Below are positions 34,712 through 46,183 of a DNA stretch of 64,000 nt, in pieces. The notes under the pieces are model-generated. The model did no database searches, was not told the DNA's origin, and was given only the letters and a program-made list of their open reading frames with translations. The position numbers and the translations under genes are program-made. This stretch comes from Sanderia malayensis (taxonomy: Eukaryota > Cnidaria > Scyphozoa > Semaeostomeae > Pelagiidae), in the NCBI GenBank assembly GCA_013076295.1, contig RQOL01000466.1, positions 5,065,080 through 5,129,079 of the forward strand, in the 5' to 3' direction. Positions within the stretch are counted from its first letter, which is position 1. Each line of letters opens with the position of its first letter.

Positions 34712-35174
34712 CAAGGTTGCCAGATTCGGGATTTTATCCCGAGATCTCGGGAATATTCAGGGCTGTTGGGATTTTCCTCGGGATTTAATTTTGGGCAAAA
34801 AATCTCGGGAAAGATCTCGGGATTTCTAGAGAAGAGATTACAAGCGTTTTCATTTATCATTTCAACCAGGAAAATACAGAATTCATAGTTTAAGAGCAGC
34901 ACATTTGATTCACACCTTGCCAATCACAATCCGAAAGTAGGATTCATCGATAGGAATGGGACAAAAAGGGCCGCAAAGAAAAAAATGTGTGAAGAACATT
35001 GAAAGAAATTTCGTGAAAATTCGTTGCCAAGAGGTAAAAATCTCGTTCCGGTGGTGAATGACGTCATCGGAAAAAACAAAATATATCTCGGGATTTTTTT
35101 AGCAAGTTTATTGCATTCTGGGATTTTTCAGGGTTTGATGTGGGATTTTTATAGAATTCAATCTGGCAACCCTG
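34712..35174. mobile_element. hAT-like MITE, 463 bp
   Basis: Inverted ends CAAGGTTGCCAGATT and AATCTGGCAACCCTG; 8-bp duplication TTTAGAAC at 34704-34711 and 35175-35182. The interior repeats CTCGGGATTT. No coding content. Confidence 0.85.
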
Positions 35175-35730
35175 TTTAGAACATCGGATCCATAACAAAT
35201 ACCCATAACAAAAGGCAAAAAAAGGAAACAAAGTAACTTAGACACGGTCAACAGAGGAAATTTTAACAATGGAATTTCTTGCAAACCCCTTTCAGTGAAA
35301 AGTCCTGGCCTCCGTCGCTTGCAATTTATTTAGTATGTTATTGTCACTGCACCTAAACTTTGCAAGAATTTTCATGACTCGAAATCGGGTAGAAGCACTA
35401 AATAGTCCCCAGTTTCAAAATTGTATTTGAAAAGTATTTATGTTAAGAGTTTTCAATTGGGTCAGCACTGACAGAAAATTGACAAAGAAGGATTCGTATA
35501 GCTTTTATTCACCAGCGTTGCGCATGAAGGAGCCCAAAATAACGCAGGATTTTGAAACACACAATGTAATTCTAGAATTTTATGCGATTCTGTCATTTAC
35601 CAGTATTGTCAGTTCCGACATGGACTGACCAATAACCGCGAATAGAAATAAAACACAATTATGAAGAACAAAAACAAATAAAACCATCGGTGTCTGCAAG
35701 GAGATATGCATATGAGAATATCCGGTAAAA

Positions 35731-36647
35731 ATGGAAAACAATTTGAAGAAAAACTTGATTATTTTCGATTTTGATGATACTTTAATCAATGGCTGCTCCG
35801 TAATGACAATGTTAGATATCGTACCTGGTTTGAATTTAAGGATGCAAGCACATAATGTTGCAGTGGTTAGAGAGAAAGGTTGGGGAGAAGCTATGTCTTT
35901 TGCCTTGCAGCAACTTCATATCCATGGCCTATCTAAAGTGGAGATAGATGAATGCCTTTTATTTTTGGACTTTTTCGTTGGCCAGAGTTTTTTTCATAAG
36001 CTTTGCCAATCGAGTAGCAATGACGTGATAATTTTATCACACTCAAATGAGCATTTCATCGAAGTCTTGCTGAAAAAAGTGGGAGCAACTTGTGCCATAA
36101 ATGAAGTACTTACGTATCCTGCCTCGTGGACCACAAATGGACGTTTGGAAGTAAAAAGATTTCACGACGATGTTATTCAATGCCAGTACTGCCCTGGAGA
36201 TTTCTGTAAAGGTTTGTCGATAGAGGAAAATGGGAGGGAGTCCCCCCCCCCTCCGAACCCTTTGCAGGAACCCCGTGGTTGGAGGTATTGTCATAGGGTG
36301 GGCATTTCACACCGTTCTTTCCAGCCATTTCATTGAAAATAAATCGTCTTGTTTCAGGATATGTTCTGTCCAATCATCTGGACAAAATGAAAGCTGAGAA
36401 CGGGTGCCATTATGAGAAAATGATCTTTGTTGGAGATGGTAGGGCTGATTTTTGTGCTGCCTTGTGCTTGAAAGAGAAAGACTTGGTTATTTGCAGAAAA
36501 GATTACAGTCTGCATAGGCTGATTAGTAAAAGTAAAGAGGGTGGTGGAACTGCGGAGGAGGGTGGGAAGTTTTTGGCAGATCACGTTTGCTGGGAAAATG
36601 GCGAAGATATGGCCAACTCTTTACTATCAGCAATATCGTTGGACTGA
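35731..36647 (+). CDS. PHOSPHO1/2-like HAD phosphatase (two exons, copy B)
   Basis: Exons 35731-36211 and 36358-36647 give a 256-residue protein, close to the size of PHOSPHO1/2. Motif I with the nucleophilic aspartate is FDFDDTLINGC near residue 13. Motif II is the serine in LSHSN, and the acidic motif VGDGRADFC in the second exon supplies the magnesium-binding aspartates. A Cys-rich QCQYCPGDFCKG, seen in this family, ends exon 1. It is cytosolic: no signal peptide or membrane segment. Family substrates are phosphocholine, phosphoethanolamine or pyridoxal 5'-phosphate; the sequence does not tell which. Near-identical layout to copy A at 31892 shows tandem exon or gene duplication. Confidence 0.9.
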
Positions 36648-37690
36648 AATTCTTGTTGGAATTAGATTTTTACAACGGTATAACTGTTAAATATTTTAGT
36701 GTACATGATTAAAATGTAGTGAAGTGGTCAAACCATTTGATCTAGCGTTTTAAAAATTGAAAATATTTTACAATTTAGTAAGTACACTCCAAGTTTGAAG
36801 TATGGTTGCAATAGTTGATTAATCTGTTGGGTTTTATTGTGAATTCTGTTGTTTTGGTTGATTCTGTGGTTATTGCGATTAATTGTTGGCTCATGAGATG
36901 CCTGAAGAATTATTCGGAACAATTTTGAATTTACTTATCTTTCTATTGCTATTAAAAAACTGAATGCCACCACAAGTAGCATTGTATTGAATGCAAATAC
37001 AGGAATGTACGAGGCAATGAAATAACTGTGTTTTTGATTACCAGATTTCTTTTTTCGGTGCAATAAAATGTCCCTTGTTTTTTCAAAAAAACCCTTGAGC
37101 GTCTCTACCAACTTTGTTGTTTGTGATTAACATTTTGGTCGTGCAATTCAAACAGAAAACTATATGTTTTGGTGGAATGAACATTTTCTGCGTGTCCCCT
37201 AGTAAAAGATTATAATCCGTACGATGCAGAAAGTTTTGTAATCGCCAACAGTTTTCCAGGCGTTGAATTCTCCAAGATGGGGGAAATTGGAAACTAGCAT
37301 TAATAGCTCTTCATCTTGACGAGGAAGAAATTGAAAGAAGAAATTGAATGACCTCTGACTGTGTAGACCAGGCCCTGGGCTCGACGTGGAAGAAGTGAAA
37401 GCATTTTATGAGATTTTGCAAGAGCTGATGCAGAAGAGAATGAACAATCCTTCAACGAAAGCGATTTGCTGATGTGAAAGATTTGTGAAGAATTTATTTC
37501 AAGTTATGGCGATGTGGATTTTTATTCAGAAATTCCTCTGCAACAGGCAACAAATTTCAAATGAAGAATTGTCATGGGGTTTCGAAAAATCCGACAAAAT
37601 CGCCCCTTGTCCTTGTGGTCAGGTCAATGAAATATGTAATGAATGAATCAGAAAATAGAAAAAATAAACGAAAATCGCTCTGAAAATTCA
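36648..37690. other. Intergenic, unrecognised
   Basis: AT-rich downstream flank of the phosphatase gene. A short frame near 37380-37470 (VEEVKAFYEILQELMQKRMN) looks protein-like but has no start, no splice context and no relative I know. Otherwise nothing. Confidence 0.4.
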
Positions 37691-37694
37691 AGAT

Positions 37695-37828
37695 TTTATT
37701 GCTTTTCGATATAGCTAATATACATGTGAATCTTACTAATAATACATGGTGACTAAAATGCTGCGAATAATTATAAATAGGTTATCTATACAAACAAACA
37801 AATATATTAAAACGTCGAACTGTTTATT
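37695..37828 (-). terminator. Candidate polyadenylation signals for the cystine-knot gene
   Basis: On the minus strand AATAAA occurs at 37700-37695 and 37828-37823, 250-390 bp after the stop codon of the gene at 38081-38488. Position only; cleavage site unknown. Confidence 0.4.
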
Positions 37829-38080
37829 ATTAGATTTATAATGTGGATGTCTAGCGCGGTTTCTGTTTCAAGCGAAGCAAAATTCAGCTGCGAAACAGAA
37901 ATGCTACGACTTGATAAAGTCTTCACTTTGCTGCGAGTAGGAAACTGTGCCTATTACCTATATTGCTACAGAAAAATGAGTTGTCTATATAAACCCATGT
38001 CAATGCCTGAATGTTCTATCTTTGTCATTTTTTTATCTTCGTCGTCATATGTCTGCAGCAATATGTCATGTTGCTGGTGT

Positions 38081-38488
38081 TCAGCAGTGCTTACAGTGGC
38101 ATTTCGTAGCAACATAGATGCGCACTCTTCTTCTCTTCACTTTCATCGCCGGACAGTTCAAGAAGACATCTCTAGTCATTGATGCCTCGGGTTGGCAACA
38201 GTTGCACATCTTGTAGAACATATCGCTGCCTTTAGCCATGCCTGGTTTGGAACTGGACAGACAAAAACCCTTGCATCCGAGGCTCTTTATCATTTTCTGC
38301 TCGCAGCCAGGAATGTAGATCTTCATCGTGCCTCTCTTAAGTCGACACTCACTCGTTTTATACCGACCATTGGTTGCCACTTGCAATCGACGTGGAATGA
38401 CCGGTCCGCTGCTCACGATCAGAGCTGCGAAGATCAGGCCTCCGATGATCATAACTGGCCTTGCCATCCTTGTGCCTCTTAGCTCCAT
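38081..38488 (-). CDS. Secreted 11-cysteine cystine-knot protein, bursicon-like
   Basis: A single-exon gene for 135 residues. The N-terminus has a signal-peptide-like core (MIIGGLIFAALIVSSG); a second Met seven codons in is an equally good start. The mature part has 11 cysteines: ECRL, IPGCEQK, GCKGFC, MCNCCQPE, LNCP and a terminal KCHCKHC. The order C-x-C-C then C-x-C-x2-C and the motif IPGC...GCKGFC...CNCCQ match the CTCK family, with bursicon subunits the nearest in layout. Bursicons are heterodimeric hormones acting through LGR receptors; whether this protein is a hormone, a BMP antagonist or a mucin-type dimeriser is inference. No second subunit gene is in the window. Confidence 0.75.
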   Translation of the reverse strand: MELRGTRMARPVMIIGGLIFAALIVSSGPVIPRRLQVATNGRYKTSECRLKRGTMKIYIPGCEQKMIKSLGCKGFCLSSSKPGMAKGSDMFYKMCNCCQPEASMTRDVFLNCPAMKVKRRRVRIYVATKCHCKHC

Positions 38489-41017
38489 TTATGCAACTCT
38501 GGAAAATAAGATTGCGTTGGCTGTAACTCGCATGGTATTTACACGTTCGAGTTCAGTCAGAAAACATTGCGCGTGTGTCGTGGTTCAGTCTCGTTAATTA
38601 ATAATTAATTAATTAATTGAAGCGCGAAGCAAATGCATAGAAAACATTGATCATTGAATGATAGCTATATACCCAGAAAAACTTTATCCTAAGACGTTCA
38701 ATAAATAAGTTATGAGAATAACAACTCCTAACTTTGCACCAGAAATCAGGGCTTGGAACAGACACACTGGTGCTTTCCGAGACCTTGAATTCTTCGGGCC
38801 TTTTTGTATGACTCTTGTTTGAATTTAAATATGGGGTGGTAAGCGGTAAAGCAATGAAAACTGTTATTTATTCCGATCCATGTATATGTATGATCGGCTA
38901 ATCGTCGTGACATAAGGCCCGAGGGATTTTGACTTTGGAATTTGTATTTTGAAAGTGCTAAGGCGACGAAAACGTAATTCTGCCTCGATTAAATGTCATA
39001 CGGCATTATTTTATATAATCGTGTGACGAATCTTCTGAGACAATATTTGAATATCAAATGTTGACTCAGTGAAATGAAATATGCGAGGTGTGCAACACAA
39101 CGACCAAATTTAGAGCTATGTTTGAACTGTGGAAGATTATCTAAAGCCAGCCATAAAAACCAAAAATAGTCTTTTTTAAACCAATGCCAAAGTTGTGTCA
39201 GAAAGTTGACAGGTTGTCCTATCGCGAGGGAAAGCCAACGTCGTGGCGAAGAGAAATTATTTATTATGGATGAATGTTTGGAGCAATGTCGTGCAATGTC
39301 GTGCAGAAATCGTGGTATCAACCCAGGTATTATAACTTATTGTGTGGCGAGGTGGTGAAATAAAACGGGCAGGACTCAAGAGGAACAATTCTGGTGCCAG
39401 TGTGCCAACATAACGTTACGGCTGCAAAGGAATGCAATTGGAATGCTATAATGCTGAAGGTTCGGGTGAAAAGTACCACGAAATCTTCATTTTTCAATTT
39501 GCATGGTAACGAAAATACCAGGTATCTGCCATGACTAAGAATTTTAGGAAAAAGAAAATCCCGTTTAAATACAGAACGTTGTTTGTCTGTCACGGAATTT
39601 AAGCACCGGAGTTTTCTCATGGTTTTTTGTCGAAGGCTATTTGGACATTGTTGGCTGACAGAAAACAATATGTCACACACAACGTTGAACTCGAGCGATG
39701 TGAACATGACAGAAACATTTCGAAGTACACGGTGGCACAAATCTTCTCGTAAACAAGTATTATATGATACAACAATAGAAACTAAGATATATGGAGCGAA
39801 TTTTGATAAATTACAATCCTCACAGCTGTGAGAAAGCGAAGAAAAGTCACTTACTCGGGTCTATGATGAATGTATCCGAAAGCGATTGATGAAATGTTAT
39901 CATGTACCTTGTGATGTCCGTTATCCACAGCGACTGATGTCAAATGATGAACTTTCTTCTGTGTTCAACTGAATTTAAATGCATTGCAGTAACACCGCAC
40001 AACTGACTGACTCAGTGTCAAGACCCACGTCACATGGTAGTCATGTGACAGGGTAGATTAGAGCCGAAAATAGCAACGGTCCACACATCCTTGCCAGCCG
40101 CTATGGAATATTTATTATTGTAATTCTGCCAGATTTACAACCAGCATGCGAAAATCTATTCTGGTACGTGTCCCAATGTTTTTGTCTACGTGTGCATTTG
40201 GATATGTATTATTTATTGTTGGGAATTGAACACCATCGTTTTGAGACGGGCCTTTTTCAGCCCGTCTCAAAACGAGAGTGATTTGGACCTTGCCAGGCGT
40301 TGAACCTTGAACTGAGTTTACAAGCATGACATTAGAGGTTCTTGACACAACCACCCTCGTCACAGGACCCCTGCTGATTAAACCTGGGACAACAGTCTGC
40401 AATGCAACTTTGGGGGCTAATTTTCGAAACTGCCGAATGAAGCAGGCCGTTGTTTTATTTTTAAGACCATTTTAATTGTAACACAACCGAAAGGGGATGA
40501 AATGTGGAAGTATTTTAATAGTCATGTTTTGGTTTGTTGGCATTATCTTTGAGGTTGGCCTTTTTGGATATCATGTTCACCAGAATGATTATTACATTCT
40601 GCCGAACACATTTTGAAGCGTAGTTTTTAGGTCAGGGCAAAGTATGGGAGATCTTCTACGGTTTTCGTTTATTGAGACATCCGTCGACACTGCAATTGGC
40701 TTTCCTGTTAGCGGTGGCACATTCAACGTATCGTATTCCGAATAGAGCAATGTCTGACAATCCAGCAACCTTTCTCATAATATCACATTTTTAACGCGAA
40801 TTAAGAGATTTCAAATTGAAGGCTCGCATCAACGCCAGCTGTTGGTTGTTTCTAATTTCGAACTGGGATTATTACAGTCACCAGTGAAACTCGTAGCTAC
40901 ACTCATTTGTGCATCGTGTGTGCATGTGACTTTTAATTCAATTCATTCCAAGTTGGACAGGGTCCTTGTGAGAAATTCTAAATATTTGCCATTGTATTTT
41001 AAAGTTAATATGTAATA
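38489..41017. other. Gene-poor stretch upstream of the cystine-knot gene
   Basis: Includes the promoter side of the minus-strand gene and an ATTAATTA-rich patch (38590-38622). Minus-strand open frames at 38989-39321 and 39330-39740 lack recognisable domains and I do not call them genes. A perfect 16-bp hairpin lies at 40236-40275. Confidence 0.4.
40236..40275. repeat. Perfect 16-bp stem-loop
   Basis: TCGTTTTGAGACGGGC (40236-40251) pairs perfectly with GCCCGTCTCAAAACGA (40260-40275) across an 8-nt loop. Probably a palindromic repeat remnant; too short for a normal miRNA precursor. Confidence 0.6.
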
Positions 41018-41425
41018 TACACGTTTTTTTCTTATAAAAAACCGGTTTATAAGAAACCTAGATCTAGACACCCTAAAATTTAAGAAACTTTTAGAACTAC
41101 AAGGAAATATTTAAGAAACATTAGAAATTTCGGAAACACGTTTTTCCCTCACGGATTTAACAAATGTCAACTACAGTAAGTATGTTTTATGTGCTAAGCA
41201 TAACATTGTCGGCTCAACAGGACGATTTTTCGCATTGACGATTTTTCTTTGTCATAGTACTAATATTTTGCCACATCCACGTTTTTTTCTTCGTTTTCAC
41301 TGCAACCATTTTCATTAAATTAAGAAACTTTTAAGAAACTTTTAGAACTAAAATGTGGCTAAAAATTAAGAAACTTTTACTACTAGGCCTTGAGCCAGGT
41401 TTCTTATAAAAAAAAAACGTTTACG
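41018..41425. mobile_element. Probable foldback element with TTCTTATAAAAA ends
   Basis: CACGTTTTTTTCTTATAAAA near 41020 and the inverted TTTCTTATAAAAAAAAAACG near 41399. The interior repeats TTAAGAAACTTTT. Ends imprecise. Confidence 0.4.
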
Positions 41426-43951
41426 CCAAACCTTTATTTGGGTGTAATCAAACTTTACAGAATAATGGCGGTGGTGATCTCTAATGATTTTAGGCAGAAT
41501 GTCATGAACCTCCACATGAGAAGAGAATACAATATGCTCTTCGATCAGTTCTAATCACTTGCATCAGATATATTTTGCTTGTTGTACACCCATTTTTTAA
41601 AATGAGAAAGAAACTTGAGTAAAAGTGAGTACTCCAGCTTCATGAGGCATCAGACAATTTCTTAGAGTTTCTTAGGATTTTTTTAACCATTTTCTCAAAA
41701 ATATCACTTGAACAAACCGATTTATAAAGCGATAACAAGAGCATCATGTCAATAACAAACCAACAAGATGACAACAGTAACATTTTATTATTTATTGTAC
41801 ATTTTCCCCGACCCATCAAAAATTTCCAATGAACAAAGTACAAATTCTGGATTTTAGGATATTTCAAGAATTAAATAAGTTGTTTGCTTCGAATGCTGCA
41901 GTTTCTTAACCTTCTCCGATTTTCGAGTATACTGCATTCTTAAAGATGGATTCTTATAAAAAATAGTTGCAGAATAAAAAACTTGTGAAATGAAACGTTA
42001 ATGTCAGAGCCCTTGGAGAAACATTGCAACACAAGGAGCGGGGAACACGTACTGAAATATCTTGTTATTCTTGATATTATAAATGAGGCTTGCGGACGGT
42101 AAAAAGGAAATAATATTCTATTAATAGAGTTAAAAATATGTGGTGTACAAATAGATGACTATGTTTCAGTAATGGCTTATTTGAGATTTATTGAGTGGTA
42201 ATATAAGAGGGATAAGCTTTGATAAATACGTGTTTAAAGCATTTATCAACCCAAGTCAGCTATATCCATTTGACAAAACATTTGGCAAGATTCGAAAATC
42301 GACTCGACGGTGTAGCAACTTTGAAGCTGGGAAATGTTTTTCTTTTCCCTTGAGCTTTTTCAACCCTCCACTTGTTACTGATAACACGTATGTGCACCTT
42401 TTGATATAAGGCAGCTTAGCTTCTGCCTTCAAAGTTGCTTCAATACTTGAGTTATCATCAGCCCTCAAATTTACTTGCACTTTTTGATATGGGCCCAAGT
42501 TACCATCAGCCCTCAAATTTCCTTAAACATCCGAGACTTGAACCCCCCAAGTTGCTTAGGCTAAACTTAGCTTTCTGCACCCAGAATACGTTTCCTTCAG
42601 AAAACCCTTCAATTTTTAACAAAATCGATATAGGTTGATGTGTAAACATGGACAAATCAGGCCCCTTTTACACTTAATTTTCAAACAATCTTTTCAAAAG
42701 TGCTGGTCTATGAAATTTTCTGTGAACAATTTCTTCAACCAGTCGTCATGTTGCTTGACATTTTCTGACCCCGCGTCCTTGTTGCTTATTCACTGCATTT
42801 AAAAGGTATGTAAAATACTGGGTTCGGAGGTGAAGTTTGTGAATATTTCGACGACCATTCACGCGTCTAAGCTTCTATTCAAATATTTACATCAGTAAAA
42901 GGCGATGGTATATTTTAGGAGTTGGCGCTTGAAATAAGCAATTGTCTGCATATCCGTTTGCATTACCAGCTCTTCAATCATATAATTAGAATCACGATAT
43001 ATATATTGAAGGCTTGGACGATTGAAGCTAATTAAAGCACACAGCAAAGTGAGCCTTTCAGTTATCGCTTGTTGATAGTGCGATTTATGTGCAATATCTT
43101 CCAGCCAGTGATCGCACACATACTTCATCGTCATCATCATCATCATCATCATCATTTGTTGTTGTCTTGTTTGAGACAATGGTTTAGTGATTCAATGTTC
43201 ATCTTTCCTCGAAATGCATGGATGGACGGTTTCGATTTCACGCATAACTGGTTGGCTTCATCAAGATATCTGGGATAAACCAAACGAAACCTTTTAACAA
43301 TATTAGCCTTTCACTGATAATATGCACTTTTGATATCTACCTGGCGTTAAATCCAGGCAGGATGCCCTTATAACCACAGAGCGAGGATAAATTTGTGAGA
43401 ATAGACTTGCAATGGTGAAGGTGGACAGCTGTGATGATAGATATATACTTTTTAGATGATATTTGAGATGACACATAGTTAGTTGATGTTTCAAGGACCA
43501 CTTTGGTTACACTTTTAGAAGATTTGTATAATATTGCAGCTCCACTTATACACAGGGTGGGCCAAAAAGTAACCCCTCTAACTAGATAATTGTTAACAAA
43601 TCTGTTTCAAGGGGAATGATAAGGAAATTCATGCGATTTAATGTTCCACTGAAAATACATCTTTTGTGGAAATATTGTGCAATTCATTTTAGCAATTGTG
43701 ATATGAAACAGTCGCAAAACCTGCTTTTACGATATGACTATTAACAGAATTATGTTGAAGTCAAAGCTGATATACCACAGTCCCTCTAGACTCCCTCCTG
43801 TCTCCTTTGTAAACTTGTGTATTGTGTGCTATGAAAGTCGATATGAAGAAAGGATAGCTGTAGTAATAATCATGGCAATATTCGTTTGTTATAGGCAGTG
43901 ATAGACTGACTCAGAATTATCTATCGGTCACACAGAGACGTAGGAAGCAGC
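41426..43951. other. Intergenic, unrecognised
   Basis: AT-rich. Visible items are short repeats of CATCAGCCCTCAAATTT near 42458-42525, a (CAT)n run at 43131-43155 and a lone transposon-end-like CAGGGTGGGCCAAAAAGTAA at 43554. No gene supported. Confidence 0.4.
43131..43155 (+). repeat. (CAT)n microsatellite
   Basis: Eight CAT trinucleotides. Confidence 0.85.
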
Positions 43952-44748
43952 CTATGGCAAGCGGATGTCACCATCATCAGATAAACCCACTTTTTCTCAG
44001 ATAAAGTGGGTTTATCTGGGGAAAAACCCACTTTTTCTGCAATAAGTCACGTTTTCTGCAGATAAACCCACTTTTTCTGAAAAACCCACTTTATCTAACA
44101 GAAAAAGTGGGTTTTTCTGATAAACTGGGTTTTTCTGCAGAAAAAGTGGGTTTCTCTCAGATAAAGTGGGTTTTTCTCAGATAAAGTGGGTTTCTCTCAG
44201 ATAAAGTGGGTTTTTCTGCAGAAAAAGTTAAAGTCTCTCAGTTAAAATCTCTCAATTAAAGTGTCACGCCAAGGTTAGGTATCTGGGGTGCCTCCGGAAG
44301 ATGGTACATTTTTATTGCCAGGACTTTTGGCCGAGGGCCACGTGGACCTTTCCTCTTCGCGGTATTCTTTCGTTGAAGCTGCATGTGTCTCCTCAGGGCT
44401 TCGACGTTAAAGATGGCATCTCCAAGTAAATCCTCAAAATTGTCTGTAAATCTTTCAGGGTTAGTATCCATTTTTGAAATTGAAAGGTGAAACATTCGAA
44501 CAGTCGCACGTGGACAATCTTCTATCACACCCACGTAACTTATGACGCAGGCAGCAACAATGGGCAATTTGAAAAACCCACTTTATCTGAGAAAAACCCA
44601 CTTTATCTGAGAGAAACCCACTTTTTCTGCAGAAAAACCCAGTTTATCAGAAAAACCCACTTTTTCTGTTAGATAAAATGGGTTTTTCACCCACTTTATC
44701 TGAGAAAAAGTGGGTTTATCTGATTATGGTGACATCCGCTTGCCATAG
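43952..44748. mobile_element. Foldback element built of AGATAAAGTGGGTTTTTC motifs
   Basis: The left end CTATGGCAAGCGGATGTCAC is mirrored at the right, with CAGC on both sides (43948-43951, 44749-44752; possibly a 4-bp target duplication). The arms contain many copies of AGATAAAGTGGGTTT in both orientations. A 103-codon minus-strand open frame (44256-44567) fills the spacer; it has a basic patch (KRKGPRGPRPK) but no family I recognise, and could be captured host sequence. Confidence 0.7.
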
Positions 44749-45239
44749 CAGCCAACAAATGAATGGGAGGAGTAGATTAAAAAAGGGGCACATGACCACT
44801 CCAAGGCCACTCACGTTTGGATTTAGAAGGGACGCTTTTGGGTTTGAAAGAGGCACTTTTGCATTTTTTGTAAAAAGTGGGGGCATGGCCTCTCCGCCCC
44901 CAGTTCCTACGTCTCTGCTGTCATTGCTCGATCGAGGGGTGCCAATTGGGTGTGGTCAATAAAATAAAGTTGCAAAAAGGGTGTGATCTTAAAAATCTAG
45001 CTACAAGAAACATAAATTTATTAAAGCAATCAAACATGATTTATTTATTCCAAGCAAATACAGCCAGCTGCATAGAATAGTACGACATTTGCATTTGTTT
45101 GAGTATCGATTTTGGAAGCGTTGTGGAAGTGAAACGGTTGGCAGCCGAATAAGTCTGCTGTTCGAATCAAGTTGAGACCATGACATCACTGTTTATCTGA
45201 TTTAATTTTCAACTCAATTGGATGAAAAATAATAACAAG

Positions 45240-46183
45240 GACACTAGCATCTTTTCGATCATCGGTTGCAGTAGCGTGGAGGTAGAGCTACGGGGTGCGC
45301 ACCGACCAGGTAAGTGGTTCGAGACAAGGTGAAGGTAAGTACAAAATTTATCTCAATTTATCTAACCGCATCTGCGACTATATCTCCTTCTACCACTACA
45401 CCTCTCTCTCCAACTGTATCTACATCTCTGTCTGTGACTATAATGAGTATCTCTGCCACTGTATCTACATCTCTGTCTGTGACTATAAGTCTCTCTGTAT
45501 CTACATCTCTCTCTGCAACCGTATCTATGTCTGAGCCTATAGTAAATCTCTCTGCAACTATAAGTCTGTCTGTGTGCAACTCCAAGTCTACATCTCTGTC
45601 AGATCTCCTTCTGTCCTGACACTAACGCAAGCGAGCGCGGTTTCGAAATAAATTATAGCAAGGGGTCATTGCGCGAATGGTTGTAACTCACAGGGGGACA
45701 TTGAGCTCCCCGTTAAAAACTAAGGGGAGGCGGATCAACTTTTTGTTACAAGAAAGAGCTCTAGAGATTAGAAAACGCGAATTTATGTCCCCCTTGTATT
45801 TACTCAATTTGCGCGATGCCCCCTTGTGGATTTTTACCAATCGCGCGATGTCCCTTAAGGCCTCCAAGCGCGTTTAATGCTTTAATTACATAGTTACTTC
45901 AAATATTTTTACATATTTCAAAGTTAATTTAATTAGGAGCTAATTTACATAAATTGGCATAGTGCAATTTAAGCCTACTTATAACATAAGCTTTAATTGC
46001 AGATGAAGACAAGTTCGCAGTTGCAGATAGAGTCGCAGATGTAGAAAGAGATACAATGGCAAATGCGGTTAGAGATTTTAATTTTGTACTTACCTTCACC
46101 TTGTCTCGAACCATTTACCTGGTCGGTGCACACCCCGTAGCTCTACCTCCACGCCACTGCACCCGATGATAGAAAAGGTGCAA
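45240..46183. mobile_element. Inverted-repeat element with tRNA-like promoter boxes in both arms
   Basis: Arms of about 105 bp (45240-45346 and 46077-46183) are inverted copies. Each holds GGAGGTAGAGCTACGGGG and, about 35 bp on, GGTTCGAGACAAGG, which resemble A and B boxes of a polymerase III promoter, as in tRNA-derived SINEs. The interior has a degenerate TCTCTGTCTGTGACTATA repeat. The SINE reading is tentative. Confidence 0.5.

Larger units (their letters stand above)
32370..35730. other. Gap or intron between the two phosphatase 5' exons
   Basis: Holds a nested pair of foldback elements (32716-34482 with 33042-34239 inside) and a hAT-like MITE (34712-35174). I looked for a second copy of the 3' phosphatase exon here and found none. 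The remaining sequence is AT-rich and unrecognised. Confidence 0.6.

Noticed and set aside
37370..37470. Short protein-like frame VEEVKAFYEILQELMQKRMN
   Set aside because: Surrounded by stops, with no start or splice signals; may be an old pseudogene scrap but no family recognised.
38989..39740. Two minus-strand frames of 110 and 136 codons upstream of the cystine-knot gene
   Set aside because: No domain, no signal peptide or splice support, and low-complexity composition. Could be untranslated leader; not enough to call genes.
43554..43575. CAGGGTGGGCCAAAAAGTAA resembling a mariner-type terminal repeat
   Set aside because: No inverted partner found nearby, so no element can be defined.
45290..45350. 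A functional tRNA gene
   Set aside because: Only A- and B-box-like motifs are present; I could not fold a cloverleaf with acceptor and anticodon stems.
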